Shown here piece after piece: positions 16,003 to 23,958 of a DNA stretch of 64,000 bases. The notes beneath the pieces are model-generated. The model searched no databases, was not told the DNA's origin, and saw only the letters and a list, made by a program, of their open reading frames with translations. Positions within the stretch are counted from its first letter, which is position 1; each line of letters opens with the position of its first letter. The position numbers and the translations under genes are program-made. This stretch comes from JAWVFM01 sp963841455. Its GTDB lineage: Bacteria; Actinomycetota; Thermoleophilia; Solirubrobacterales; 70-9. The stretch lies in the NCBI GenBank assembly GCA_963841455.1, contig CAWJCU010000007.1, forward strand, positions 124,001 to 188,000, read 5' to 3'.

Positions 16003-16679
16003 GCGACCGGATGTACGTCATCATCGTCGGCGCCGGCAAGGTGGGCTGGAACCTCGCCCGCGAGCTCCTCGACAAGGGCCACGAGGTCACGCTCATGGAG
16101 TCCGACCGGGAACGATTCGCCGCGGTCGAGCAGGAGCTGGAGCACAGCGTGCAGTACGGCGACGCGTCGGAGCTGTGGGTGCTCGAGCGCGCGGGCATCT
16201 CGCGCGCGGATCTCGTGATCGCGGTCACCGGCGACGACGAGGACAACATCCTGATCTGCCAGGTCGCGAAGGAGAAGTACCTGGTCGACCGCACGATCGC
16301 GAGGGTCAACAACCCCCGTAATCGGGAGCACTTCGAGCTCCTCGGCATCAGGCCCAACGTGTCGGCGACCGACCTGATCCTGCGCCTGATCGAGCACGAG
16401 GTTCCCGAATACGGACTCGTGCACCTGCTCGACCTCCCGGAGCAGAAGCTCGAGATCATCGAGATGCTCCTCCCCGACAACTCGCGTGCCGCCGGCAATC
16501 GGGTCGCCGACCTCGATATGCCCGAGGGGAGTCTCCTGATCTCGGTTGTGCGCGAGGATCGGGGGTTCGTCCCCGGTCCGGACACCGTGCTCGAGGCCGG
16601 CGACGAGGTGCTGGCGGTGCTCGACCCTCGCGTCGAGGAGGACCTCACCGCCTACTTCGGGCCCGACGGACAGGTCTGA
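15999..16679 (+). CDS. TrkA protein with RCK-N and RCK-C domains
   Basis: A 226-residue regulatory subunit with an N-terminal nucleotide-binding domain (YVIIVGAGKVGWNLARELL, then GDDEDNILICQVAKEKY near residue 79) and a C-terminal TrkA-C ligand-binding domain (about 140-222, ending GDEVLAVLDPRVEEDL). It starts at a GTG four bases inside the preceding TrkA gene. Adjacent paired TrkA proteins downstream of APC permeases match the mycobacterial Rv2690c-ceoB-ceoC arrangement, supporting a role in potassium uptake. Confidence 0.92.
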   Translation: MSDRMYVIIVGAGKVGWNLARELLDKGHEVTLMESDRERFAAVEQELEHSVQYGDASELWVLERAGISRADLVIAVTGDDEDNILICQVAKEKYLVDRTIARVNNPRNREHFELLGIRPNVSATDLILRLIEHEVPEYGLVHLLDLPEQKLEIIEMLLPDNSRAAGNRVADLDMPEGSLLISVVREDRGFVPGPDTVLEAGDEVLAVLDPRVEEDLTAYFGPDGQV

Positions 16680-16696
16680 GTCGGCCGTCGACGGGG

Positions 16697-16702
16697 TAGG
16701 AC
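16697..16702 (+). promoter_or_regulatory. -10-like box TAGGAC
   Basis: TAGGAC ends seven bases before the ATG of the FAD reductase at 16710, fitting a leaderless transcript. Confidence 0.35.
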
Positions 16703-16709
16703 GGGGACG

Positions 16710-17936
16710 ATGCGAGAGGTCGACTATCTGCTGATCGGCGGAGGCATGGCGGCCGCCAACTGCGCCGCCGAGCTGCGCAAGCGGGGCGCCGACGGGTCGA
16801 TCCTCCTGGCGGGCCGCGAGCCCGACCCACCGTACGAGCGTCCGCCGCTCTCGAAGGAGTACCTGCGCGGGGAGGCCGGGCGCAGCGACGCGTACGTCAA
16901 CCCCGTCGATTGGTACGAGCGCAACGGCGTCGAGCTGCTCACCGAGACGAGTGTGATGTCGATGGATGCCGCGGCGCGCACGGCGAAGCTGCCACACGAA
17001 GAGGTGAAGTTCCGGAAAGCCCTTGTCGCCACCGGCGCGCGGGTCAACATCCTGCATCACCTTGAGGGGGCGCGGCTGGAGGGGATCCACTACCTGAGGA
17101 CGCTCGGCAACTCCGACGCGATCCGCGAGGACGCGGCCGGCTCCGAGCACGTGGTGCTGATCGGTGGCAGCTACATCGGCAGCGAGGTGGCGGCATCGCT
17201 CACCGCCAAAGGTGCGAAGTGCACCATCGTGATGCTGGAGCAGGTGGCGATGTCGAACGCCTTCGGCGATGAGGTGGGGCGCTACTTCCACGACGTGCTC
17301 GCCTCGCACGGGATCGAGCTCTTCGGCGGTGAGGAGATCGAGTCGTTCCTCGGCTCCGACCGGGTGAGGGCGATCCGCACGAAGGCGGGCCGCGAGATCG
17401 AGTGCGACACGGTCGTCATCGGCGCCGGCGTGCACCCCGAGACGATGCTTGCCGAGCGCGGGGGGCTCGCCGTCGACAACGGGATCGTCTGCGACTCCAA
17501 GCTGGAGAGCTCCGTCGAGGGGATCTTCGCGGCGGGCGACTGCTGCTCGTACGACAGCGTCGTCCACGGGCGGAGGCTTCGGGTCGAGCACTGGGACGTC
17601 GCGCTGCAGCAGGGCCGCCACGCGGGTGCCGCGATGGCCGGGGAGACCGAGCCGTACAGGGAGCTGCCCTACTTCTTCAGCGACCTCGCCGACTGGACGA
17701 GCCTCGAGTACGTGGGACCGGCCTCGGAGTGGGACGACATCGTCTGGCGCGGCGACCGCGACTCGGGCGAGTGGAGCGCCTTCTACATCTCCGGCGGCAA
17801 GGTCGTGGCGGCGATCGCCGTCGGCCGCTCGGAGGACCTGACCCACGCGAGGCGGATGATCGAGGAGGGCGTCGACGTGGAGGGACTGGGGGAGACGCTC
17901 GGGGACACCGAGAGCGATCTGGAAGAGATCGGCTAG
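16710..17936 (+). CDS. FAD/NAD(P)-dependent reductase (ferredoxin-reductase/AIF-like)
   Basis: A 408-residue two-dinucleotide-binding flavoprotein. FAD site: YLLIGGGMAAANCAAELRKRG at residues 5-25; NAD(P)H site: VVLIGGSYIGSEVAASLTAKG near 147; second FAD motif GIFAAGDCCSY near 271. The C-terminal domain (from about 325, including SLEYVGPASEWDD) resembles the reductase_C domain of BphA4-type ferredoxin reductases and AIF. The PYERPPLSKEYLRGE stretch is also typical of that group. No ferredoxin or dioxygenase genes lie beside it, so the electron acceptor is unknown. Confidence 0.88.
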   Translation: MREVDYLLIGGGMAAANCAAELRKRGADGSILLAGREPDPPYERPPLSKEYLRGEAGRSDAYVNPVDWYERNGVELLTETSVMSMDAAARTAKLPHEEVKFRKALVATGARVNILHHLEGARLEGIHYLRTLGNSDAIREDAAGSEHVVLIGGSYIGSEVAASLTAKGAKCTIVMLEQVAMSNAFGDEVGRYFHDVLASHGIELFGGEEIESFLGSDRVRAIRTKAGREIECDTVVIGAGVHPETMLAERGGLAVDNGIVCDSKLESSVEGIFAAGDCCSYDSVVHGRRLRVEHWDVALQQGRHAGAAMAGETEPYRELPYFFSDLADWTSLEYVGPASEWDDIVWRGDRDSGEWSAFYISGGKVVAAIAVGRSEDLTHARRMIEEGVDVEGLGETLGDTESDLEEIG

Positions 17937-17950
17937 CTCGCTAGGCTGCC

Positions 17951-17956
17951 TAACGT
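17951..17956 (+). promoter_or_regulatory. -10-like box TAACGT before tRNA-Gln
   Basis: TAACGT ends seven bases before the mature 5' end of tRNA-Gln, so the primary transcript may begin at or next to the mature end. Confidence 0.45.
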
Positions 17957-17963
17957 CGTCCCA

Positions 17964-18034
17964 TGCGGGGTCGTCTAGCGGCAAGACGCCGGATTCTGGT
18001 TCCGGAAACGAAGGTTCGATTCCTTCCCCCGCAG
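17964..18034 (+). tRNA. tRNA-Gln (anticodon CTG)
   Basis: A full cloverleaf can be drawn: acceptor TGCGGGG (17964-17970) with CCCCGCA (18027-18033), D stem GTCT/AGAC, anticodon stem CCGGA/TCCGG with loop TTCTGGT (anticodon CTG at 17996-17998, reading CAG), T stem GAAGG/CCTTC with loop TTCGATT, and discriminator G. The CCA end is not encoded. Confidence 0.95.
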
Positions 18035-18067
18035 TTCGAATCGCGGGCGCCATTCCATCCGGCCCCG

Positions 18068-18934
18068 ATGGGAACATGCGTTCGTATGCGGGAGCGAATC
18101 AAGGAGATGCTCGAGAACGGGGTTCCACGCGTGCGGATTGCTGCGGCTCTGGGAGTCAGTCCGAGCACAATCACGCGTCATGCTCGGATTCTGGGGTTCC
18201 CGGATGCGCGACGGCGAACGTCGACAACGGACTGGGCAGCGGTTCAGGCCTACTACGACCTTGGGCACACCATTGACGAGTGTCGCGACGAGTTTGGGTT
18301 CACGTACGGCGCGTGGGACAAAGCCGTGGTACGCGGCGATCTGGTTCCACGCGGGCGAAGCAGCGGCGAGCTTCGCCGGGCCACGCGAGATCGCGTTGAG
18401 GGGCTACTGGCCGATGGCCGGACGCAGGCCGAGATTGCGCGAGCGCTGTCGCTCACCAAGTCCACTGTGGCCTATCACGCCCGGAGCCTGGGGCATCGAG
18501 CCGATCCAAGATTTGCCCGCCGCTACGACTGGGAGGAGGTTCAGGCTGCGATCGATGCCGATGGCCTCTCCCGAAACGAGTGCCTGCGGCGCTTCGGGTT
18601 CTGCGGCGAGACATGGCGGGACGCCGTCGATCGCGGGGACGTCGTTCCGCGTGAAGCCGTCATTCCGCTTGAGAAGCTGCTCGTGGTCGGGCGCCGCACT
18701 CAGAGGACCCACCTCAAGGCGCGGCTCATCGCGGCCGGACTGAAGCGGAACCAGTGCGAGAGTTGCGGGATCACGGAATGGCTCGGCGAGCCGCTGACGA
18801 TGGCACTCCACCACGTCAATGGCAACGGGCTGGACAACCGAATCGAGAACCTTCAGCTCCTTTGCGCCAACTGTCACTCGCAGACGCCGAACTACGGCGG
18901 GCGGAACGGGCATCGCCGCCCGAAGGCGGCCTGA
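18068..18934 (+). CDS. HTH-HNH endonuclease-like protein next to tRNA-Gln
   Basis: About 288 residues from ATG 18068 (ATG 18086 is an alternative; anything earlier would overlap the tRNA). The first 200 residues hold repeated helix-turn-helix-like units (MLENGVPRVRIAAALGVSPS, LLADGRTQAEIARALSLTKS), followed by a zinc-binding HNH nuclease domain: CESCGITEW, LALHHVNG-type LTMALHHVNGNGLDNRIENL, then LCANCHSQT. This layout is typical of phage or homing-type HNH proteins. Base composition is visibly less G+C-rich than the flanks, and the position 34 bases after a tRNA gene suggests acquisition by transfer. No integrase or duplicated tRNA end was seen. Confidence 0.8.
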   Translation: MGTCVRMRERIKEMLENGVPRVRIAAALGVSPSTITRHARILGFPDARRRTSTTDWAAVQAYYDLGHTIDECRDEFGFTYGAWDKAVVRGDLVPRGRSSGELRRATRDRVEGLLADGRTQAEIARALSLTKSTVAYHARSLGHRADPRFARRYDWEEVQAAIDADGLSRNECLRRFGFCGETWRDAVDRGDVVPREAVIPLEKLLVVGRRTQRTHLKARLIAAGLKRNQCESCGITEWLGEPLTMALHHVNGNGLDNRIENLQLLCANCHSQTPNYGGRNGHRRPKAA

Positions 18935-19002
18935 GGCGTGCTTTTCGCGGGAGATCGGGTAACGACGGAGTCCGCCCGCACCTCTGTTACCTTGATTTCA
19001 CT

Positions 19003-19743
19003 ATGGCAGGTACCAAAAAGCCGCTCCTCGCAGGCACTTTCGCGCTGAGCGTGGCGGCGGCGGTCGCCGGCTGCGGCGGGGGCGACTCGTCGACCAGCTC
19101 GATCGACACCGTCTCGACCGGGAGCTCGACCACGGGGGCGCTGAGCAAGGACGCCTTCATCAAGCAGGCCGACGCGATCTGCGCCGAGGCCAACACCGCC
19201 GTCAAGGCCCTTCCCGCCGCCAGCGCGGGCGCGGCCGGAAACGTCACCGTCTCGCAGGAGCTCGCGATCGTCAAGGGCCAGCTTCAGAGCCTGAAGTCGC
19301 TCGGCTCGCCCGACTCCGGCGGGCCGCAGCTCAACCGCTACCTCGCCGCCCTCCAGGACCAGGTGACCGCGCTCCAGCAGGAGTCCCAGGCGCTTCGGTC
19401 CGGGGGCGACTCCACAACCGCCGCCGCGGCGGTCGACTCGGCCACCACCAATGCCGAGAACGCCGCCCGCGCATTCGGGATGCAGGCTTGCGCCGGCTCC
19501 TCGACCCCGTCAGGGACGACGCCGGCCGGCAGCGGCAACGGCACGGGTGGGACCGGCGGGACGCCCACGCCGGCCACCCCGGTGACGCCCGTTACCCCGG
19601 TCACACCGACTCCTGCTCCGGCCCCGACGCCCGCCCCGGCCCCACCGGCCGGCGCAGGCGGGGGCACCGGCGCTCCCCCGGCCGGCGGGGGCACCGGCGG
19701 GGGCACCGGCGGCGGCAGCTCGGGCGGCGTCGGCGCCGGCTAA
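19003..19743 (+). CDS. Putative lipoprotein with Pro/Thr/Gly-rich tail
   Basis: A 246-residue exported protein. Residues 1-20 are a signal sequence ending in the lipobox VAGC (Cys21); a helical domain spans about 45-165 (KDAFIKQADAICAEANTAV, LQDQVTALQQESQAL, with Cys62 and a Cys near 165 that could form a disulfide). From about 170 the chain is low-complexity: TPVTPVTPVTPTPAP repeats and Gly-rich blocks. Similar lipoproteins are common and uncharacterised in actinomycetes. It converges on the ABC transporter gene, their stop codons overlapping at 19740-19743. Confidence 0.75.
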   Translation: MAGTKKPLLAGTFALSVAAAVAGCGGGDSSTSSIDTVSTGSSTTGALSKDAFIKQADAICAEANTAVKALPAASAGAAGNVTVSQELAIVKGQLQSLKSLGSPDSGGPQLNRYLAALQDQVTALQQESQALRSGGDSTTAAAAVDSATTNAENAARAFGMQACAGSSTPSGTTPAGSGNGTGGTGGTPTPATPVTPVTPVTPTPAPAPTPAPAPPAGAGGGTGAPPAGGGTGGGTGGGSSGGVGAG

Positions 19744-21758
19744 GCGGCCGAAAACTCCTGCCAGGTCCCGTAGAGGCGCGCGTAGCGCCCGCCCGCCTCG
19801 AGCAGCTCCTCGTGCGTCCCGGACTCGACGATCCGCCCGTGCTCCAGGACCACGATCCGCCCGGCCCGGCGAATCGTCGACAGCCGGTGGGCGATCACGA
19901 TCGCCGTCCGCCCGGCCAAAAGGCGCTCGAGCCCGTGCTCGATCACGCGCTCGGTCCGTACGTCGACGTTCGACGTCGCCTCGTCGAGGATGAGGATCCG
20001 CGGCTGGGCGAGCAGGGCCCGGGCGAACGCGACGAGCTGGCGCTGTCCCGCTGAGAGCTGCACGCCGCGCTCGCCGATCTCGGTCTTGAGCCCGTCGGGC
20101 AGCTGGGCGACGAACTCGTTTGCCCCCACGGCGCGAACCGCCGCGTCGACGTCCTCCTCGCTCGCGTCCGGCCGGCCGAAGGCGATGTTCTCCCGAACCG
20201 TGCCCGAGAACAGGAACCCCTCCTGGGGGACGATGCCGAGCTGCGCGCGGAGCCCGCGCATCTGCAGCTCGCGCAGGTCCGTGCCGTCGACGAGCACTCG
20301 CCCGCGCTGCGGGTCGTAGAAGCGAGCCACCAGCTTTGCGAAGGTCGACTTGCCGGCGCCCGTCTCGCCGACGAGGGCGACCGTCTGGCCCGCGGGCACG
20401 TGCAGGTCGATCTCGCTGAGCGCCCAGCCACTTGCGCCGTCCTCGGAGCCCGCGCCGGCTGCCTCCTCGGGGGCCTCGTCCAACGAGGCCTCGGCGGCGA
20501 CCCCGCCCTCGGCCTCTATCGCCCGTGCCGCGTCGGCCGCGTAGGAGAACCACACGCCATCGAGCTCCAGCTCGCCCCGGATCTGGCCCGGGTCGCGCGC
20601 GTCGGGCGCGTCGACCATGTCGGGCGGCGTGTCGAGCAGCTCGAAGATCTTGTCGAGCGCCGCCATGCCCTGCTGATAGGTGGTGTACAGCTGCGAGATC
20701 TGCTGGATCGGGTCGAAGAACTGCTGCAGGTAGCCGACGAACGCCACCAGGATCCCGATCGCGATGTCGCCGTCGATCACCCGGTAGCCGCCGTAGAGCA
20801 GGATCGCCGCAATCCCGATCGCCGACAGGAGCTCGACCGCCGGGAAGTAGCTCGCGTTGAGGTAGACGGTGGTCATGTTCGCCTGCCGGTTGCTCTCATT
20901 GAGCTCGCCCATCCTGTCCAGATGCCGCGGCTCCTGCGCGAAGCTCCGCACGACCCGCACACCCGAGAGCGTCTCCTGCAGGTAGGCGGTGATTGAGGCG
21001 ATCGTCTCGCGCGTGCGCCGGTACGCGCCCGTCGAGACGACGCGGAAGATGACGCTGCCGATCGCGAGCAGGGGAAAGGTGATGAAGGTCACCAGCGCGA
21101 GCTTGAAATCGAGGAAGAGCAGAATCACCACCACGCCGACGAGGGTCAGCACACTCGAGAAGAGCGTCACCACTCCGTCGGTGACCAGGTTGTTGAGCGC
21201 CTCCACATCGTTGGTCAGTCGCGAGATCAGCACCCCCGGCTTCCGCCGCGTGAAGAACCCGATCGACATCCCCTGGAGGTGGACGTAGATCTCCTCGCGC
21301 AGGTCCTGGAGCGCCCGCTCCCCGACCCAGCCGGTGAGGTAGCTCTGCGCGAAGCTCGCCAGCCAGTAGATAAGGGCCGAGGCGACGAACGCGGCGACGA
21401 TCAGGTCGAGGGCCGAGATGTCGCCCGGCTTTATCCCCTTGTCGATCGCGAGCCCCGCGAGGTACGGCGGCGCGAGCCCGGCGGCCGTTGCGATCACCAG
21501 CGCCACGAGCATCACGATCACCCGCCGTCGGTAGGGCCGGAGCAGGCCCAGCATCCAGCGGACCTTGCGCCCGCGCTGGTCCTCGCCTCGGATCAGCCTC
21601 CAGAGGTCACGCAGCAGCAGGAGCGTCCCGGCGAGCCTCCCGGGCTGGTTGGCGTCGTCCTCGGTCTGCTCGGCCACGTCCGAGCCCTGGATCTCCGGAT
21701 CCCGCTCGGTCACGGAATCCGACCTGCGATCGCCGTTCTCTCTCGAGCTGGCCCTCAC
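19740..21758 (-). CDS. ABC exporter half (type IV fold), heterodimer subunit 2
   Basis: A 672-residue half-transporter: hydrophilic N-terminus (1-70), six-helix exporter domain (about 75-370) and ATPase domain. Walker A GETGAGKST near residue 462, signature LSAGQRQL (Ala for the second Gly), Walker B ILILDEATSNVD and switch IAHRLST are all present. An acidic Ala/Glu-rich insert of about 35 residues interrupts the start of the ATPase domain (after GVWFSYAAD). GTG 21758 overlaps the stop of the other half (GTGA), so the two form a heterodimeric exporter; the substrate (drug, lipid or peptide) is not evident. Confidence 0.9.
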   Translation of the reverse strand: MRASSRENGDRRSDSVTERDPEIQGSDVAEQTEDDANQPGRLAGTLLLLRDLWRLIRGEDQRGRKVRWMLGLLRPYRRRVIVMLVALVIATAAGLAPPYLAGLAIDKGIKPGDISALDLIVAAFVASALIYWLASFAQSYLTGWVGERALQDLREEIYVHLQGMSIGFFTRRKPGVLISRLTNDVEALNNLVTDGVVTLFSSVLTLVGVVVILLFLDFKLALVTFITFPLLAIGSVIFRVVSTGAYRRTRETIASITAYLQETLSGVRVVRSFAQEPRHLDRMGELNESNRQANMTTVYLNASYFPAVELLSAIGIAAILLYGGYRVIDGDIAIGILVAFVGYLQQFFDPIQQISQLYTTYQQGMAALDKIFELLDTPPDMVDAPDARDPGQIRGELELDGVWFSYAADAARAIEAEGGVAAEASLDEAPEEAAGAGSEDGASGWALSEIDLHVPAGQTVALVGETGAGKSTFAKLVARFYDPQRGRVLVDGTDLRELQMRGLRAQLGIVPQEGFLFSGTVRENIAFGRPDASEEDVDAAVRAVGANEFVAQLPDGLKTEIGERGVQLSAGQRQLVAFARALLAQPRILILDEATSNVDVRTERVIEHGLERLLAGRTAIVIAHRLSTIRRAGRIVVLEHGRIVESGTHEELLEAGGRYARLYGTWQEFSAA

Positions 21759-23525
21759 AGCCTCGCCACCTCCGCCCGCTCCTCGAGGTCGCGCTGCAGG
21801 TAGACGGAGTCCTCCGTCCCGTGGTCCGCGATCTCGGCGTAGAGCGGGCAGCGCTCGAGCAGCTCCTCGTGGGTGCCGCGGTCGACGATCTCGCCGGCGT
21901 CGATCACGACGATCTCGTCGGCGAGCGAGATCGTCGACAGGCGGTGGGCGACGATGAACGTCGTCCGCCCGGCCATCACCTCGGCAAGGCCCCGGCGGAT
22001 CGCGGCCTCGGTGCGGGCGTCGACCGACGACGTCGCATCGTCGAGCACGAGGATTCGCGGGTTCGCGACAAGCGCGCGCGCGATCGCGATCCGCTGGCGC
22101 TGGCCGCCCGAGAGCGTCAGCCCCCGCTCGCCGATGACGGTGTCGTAGCCATCGGGCAGACGCGTGATGAATCCGTGCGCCTGAGCGCGCCGCGCCGCCC
22201 GCTCGATGTCCTCGCCGCCTGCCGCCGGGCTGCGCGTAGGCGATGTTCTCAGCGACCGAGGCGGAGAACAGGAAGCTGTCGTCGGCGACGAACGCGACGT
22301 GGGAGCGGAGCGAGCTCGAGCTCCACCTCGCGCAGGTCGGCGCCGTCGATCTCGCACCGAGCCCTCCGTGGGGTCATAGAGCCGCGCCAGGAGGGCGACG
22401 AGGCTCGTCTTCCCGGAGCCGCTCGGCCCGACGACCGCTACGGTCCCCCCGGCCTCACGTCGAGGTCGACGTCGCGAAGCGCGGGAACGTCGCGGTAGGT
22501 GAGTCCGACGTTCCGCAGCGCCACTCGGCCCGGGCCGTCCGGAAGCGGCGGCGCGCCCGGCGCGCTCTCGATCCTGCGGCTCGCGGTCGAGGATCTCGAA
22601 CATCCGGTTGCCCGATGCGACCGCTCGCTGCGCCATTCCGAGCGCCGTGCCGAGGATGCGCATCGGCGCGATGAGCATCAGCAGATAGGTGTAGAAGGCG
22701 GTGAAGTTGCCGAGGCTGAGGCCGCCATTGATCACCTCGCGCCCGCCGACGAGGAGGATCACCGCCAGGCCGAGGCTCGGCAGGAACCCGAGGAGCGGGG
22801 CGTAGAAGGCGCTGAGGCGCGTCGAGTAGACGTTCTGGTCGAAGACGCGCCCGACGGCGTGGCGGAACCGGTCCAGCATGTGGCCCTCGCGGGCGAAGGC
22901 CTTCACGATCCGGATGCCGGAGATCGACTCCTCGACCTCGGCGGTCAGCTCGGCCAGCCGCTGCTGCGATCTCCTGCACGGCGGGCCGCGAGCGCCGGCT
23001 GTAGCGCATCGCCGTCAGGACGACGATCGGCACCGGGAGCAGCGCCAGCGCGGCGAGGTCGGGCTTGATCGCGAACATCACCGCGCCCGCGAGCAGCAGC
23101 GTCAACGCGTTCTGAGTCAGGAAGATGAGCCCGTAGCCGAGGAAGAAGCGGATCGACTGCAGGTCGACCGTCGCGCGCGACATGAGCTGGCCGGTCTGCT
23201 GGCCGTCGAAGAACCCGAGCTCGAGCCGCTGCAGGTGCGCGTAGAAGCGCTCGCGCAGGTCGTACTCGACGCTGACCGAGACCTTCCCGGCGATCAGGCG
23301 GCGAACGAACGTGAGCCCGAGCCGCAGCGCCGCCGCCCCGAGGATGGCCAGCGCCAGCGGCAGGATCGCGCTCGAGTCGTGGCGCTCGATCGCGTTCACG
23401 GTTCGCCCGACCAGATAGGGGATGAGCACGGTCATCCCCATCGCCGCCCAGGCGAAGAGCAGCGAGGCGATCACGGAGCGGCGGTACGGGCGCAGGAATC
23501 CGAGCAGCCGCCAGAAGGTCGCCAT
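21755..23525 (-). pseudogene. ABC exporter half, heterodimer subunit 1, with about seven frameshifts
   Basis: From ATG 23523-23525 the protein begins FWRLLGFLRPYRRSV with a standard exporter domain. Continuing it needs frame changes near 22970, 22577, 22447 (in a C6 run), 22358, 22315 and 22229. Once joined, all motifs are intact: VVGPSGSGKTSL (Walker A), LTLSGGQRQRIAIARAL (signature) and ILVLDDATSSVD (Walker B). Motifs preserved across so many single-base shifts within 400 bases look more like sequence error than decay. It overlaps the second half-transporter by four bases. On the minus strand a TATAGT box (23534-23539) lies eight bases before the start. Confidence 0.85.
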
Positions 23526-23533
23526 CGAAAGTG

Positions 23534-23569
23534 ACTATACAAAGTGAAGTATTGCCGCGCCGCGATACT
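23534..23569. promoter_or_regulatory. Divergent promoter region (ABC exporter / zinc-ribbon gene)
   Basis: Leftward, TATAGT (complement of 23534-23539) ends eight bases before the ABC exporter start. Rightward, GATACT (23564-23569) ends six bases before ATG 23576. Both fit leaderless transcription. Confidence 0.5.
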
Positions 23570-23575
23570 GCGCGC

Positions 23576-23767
23576 ATGGCGGGACCACCCGCCGGGCTGT
23601 GCGATCGCTGCGTCCACCAGCGGCTCATCCGCAACACGCGCGGCTCGGAGTTCTCGCTCTGCGAGCGCTCGCGGACCGACCCGGCGTTTCCGCGCTACCC
23701 CCGCCTGCCCGTGCGGGAGTGCCCCGGATTCGAGGAGCGGCCTCCCGCGGACTCAAACTCCGACTAG
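23576..23767 (+). CDS. Small Cys-rich (zinc-ribbon-like) protein
   Basis: A 63-residue protein: GLCDRCVHQRLIRNTRGSEF, then SLCERSRTDPAFPRYPRLPV and a final Cys in RECPGF. Four cysteines (CxxC plus two singles) suggest one structural zinc. Its compact, complete look and clean -10 box support a real gene of unknown function. Its stop codon overlaps the stop of the amine-oxidase remnant on the other strand. Confidence 0.7.
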   Translation: MAGPPAGLCDRCVHQRLIRNTRGSEFSLCERSRTDPAFPRYPRLPVRECPGFEERPPADSNSD

Positions 23768-23922
23768 GAGGCGCGGTCGATCGCGGTGGCGGCGCGCAGC
23801 CCGCTGCGGATGGCGCCCTCCATGTAGCCGGGGAAGCGGTCGTCCGTGTGCTCCCCGGCGAGGTGGATCCTGCCGGCGGGCCGGCGCAGCACGTCGAAGA
23901 ACTCCGTCATCTGGCCCGGCGC
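23764..23922 (-). pseudogene. C-terminal remnant of a flavin amine oxidase
   Basis: Only the last 52 codons of a monoamine-oxidase-type FAD enzyme remain: APGQMTEFF, then GRIHLAGEHTDDRFPGYMEG and AIRSGLRAATAI, the well-known C-terminal FAD-binding motif of the family. Upstream on this strand homology ends just before the promoter region of the rightward GMC oxidoreductase gene, and no start or N-terminal domain is present. A full gene has about 450 codons, so this is a truncated relic. Confidence 0.75.
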
Positions 23923-23958
23923 CCGCCGTCCACGGACGGTTAGGCTCTTGACCGAGGC

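Noticed and set aside
17963..18067. Extending the HNH endonuclease start upstream across tRNA-Gln
   Set aside because: The extra 35 residues would be translated from the tRNA itself; ATG 18068 or 18086 is sufficient.
15894..18077. A long leftward open frame (over 700 codons) antisense to the TrkA, FAD-reductase and tRNA-Gln genes
   Set aside because: It is the usual high-G+C antisense shadow: rich in Arg, His and Leu, without domain motifs, and it crosses a tRNA gene.
18935..19002. A duplicated tRNA-Gln 3' end (attachment site) downstream of the HNH gene
   Set aside because: No copy of the terminal tRNA sequence was seen after the gene, and no integrase is present in the window.
19590..19740. 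Tandem Pro/Thr and Gly-rich repeats as a CRISPR or minisatellite
   Set aside because: The repeats are in frame within a lipoprotein and vary as protein low-complexity does; no spacer-like units exist.
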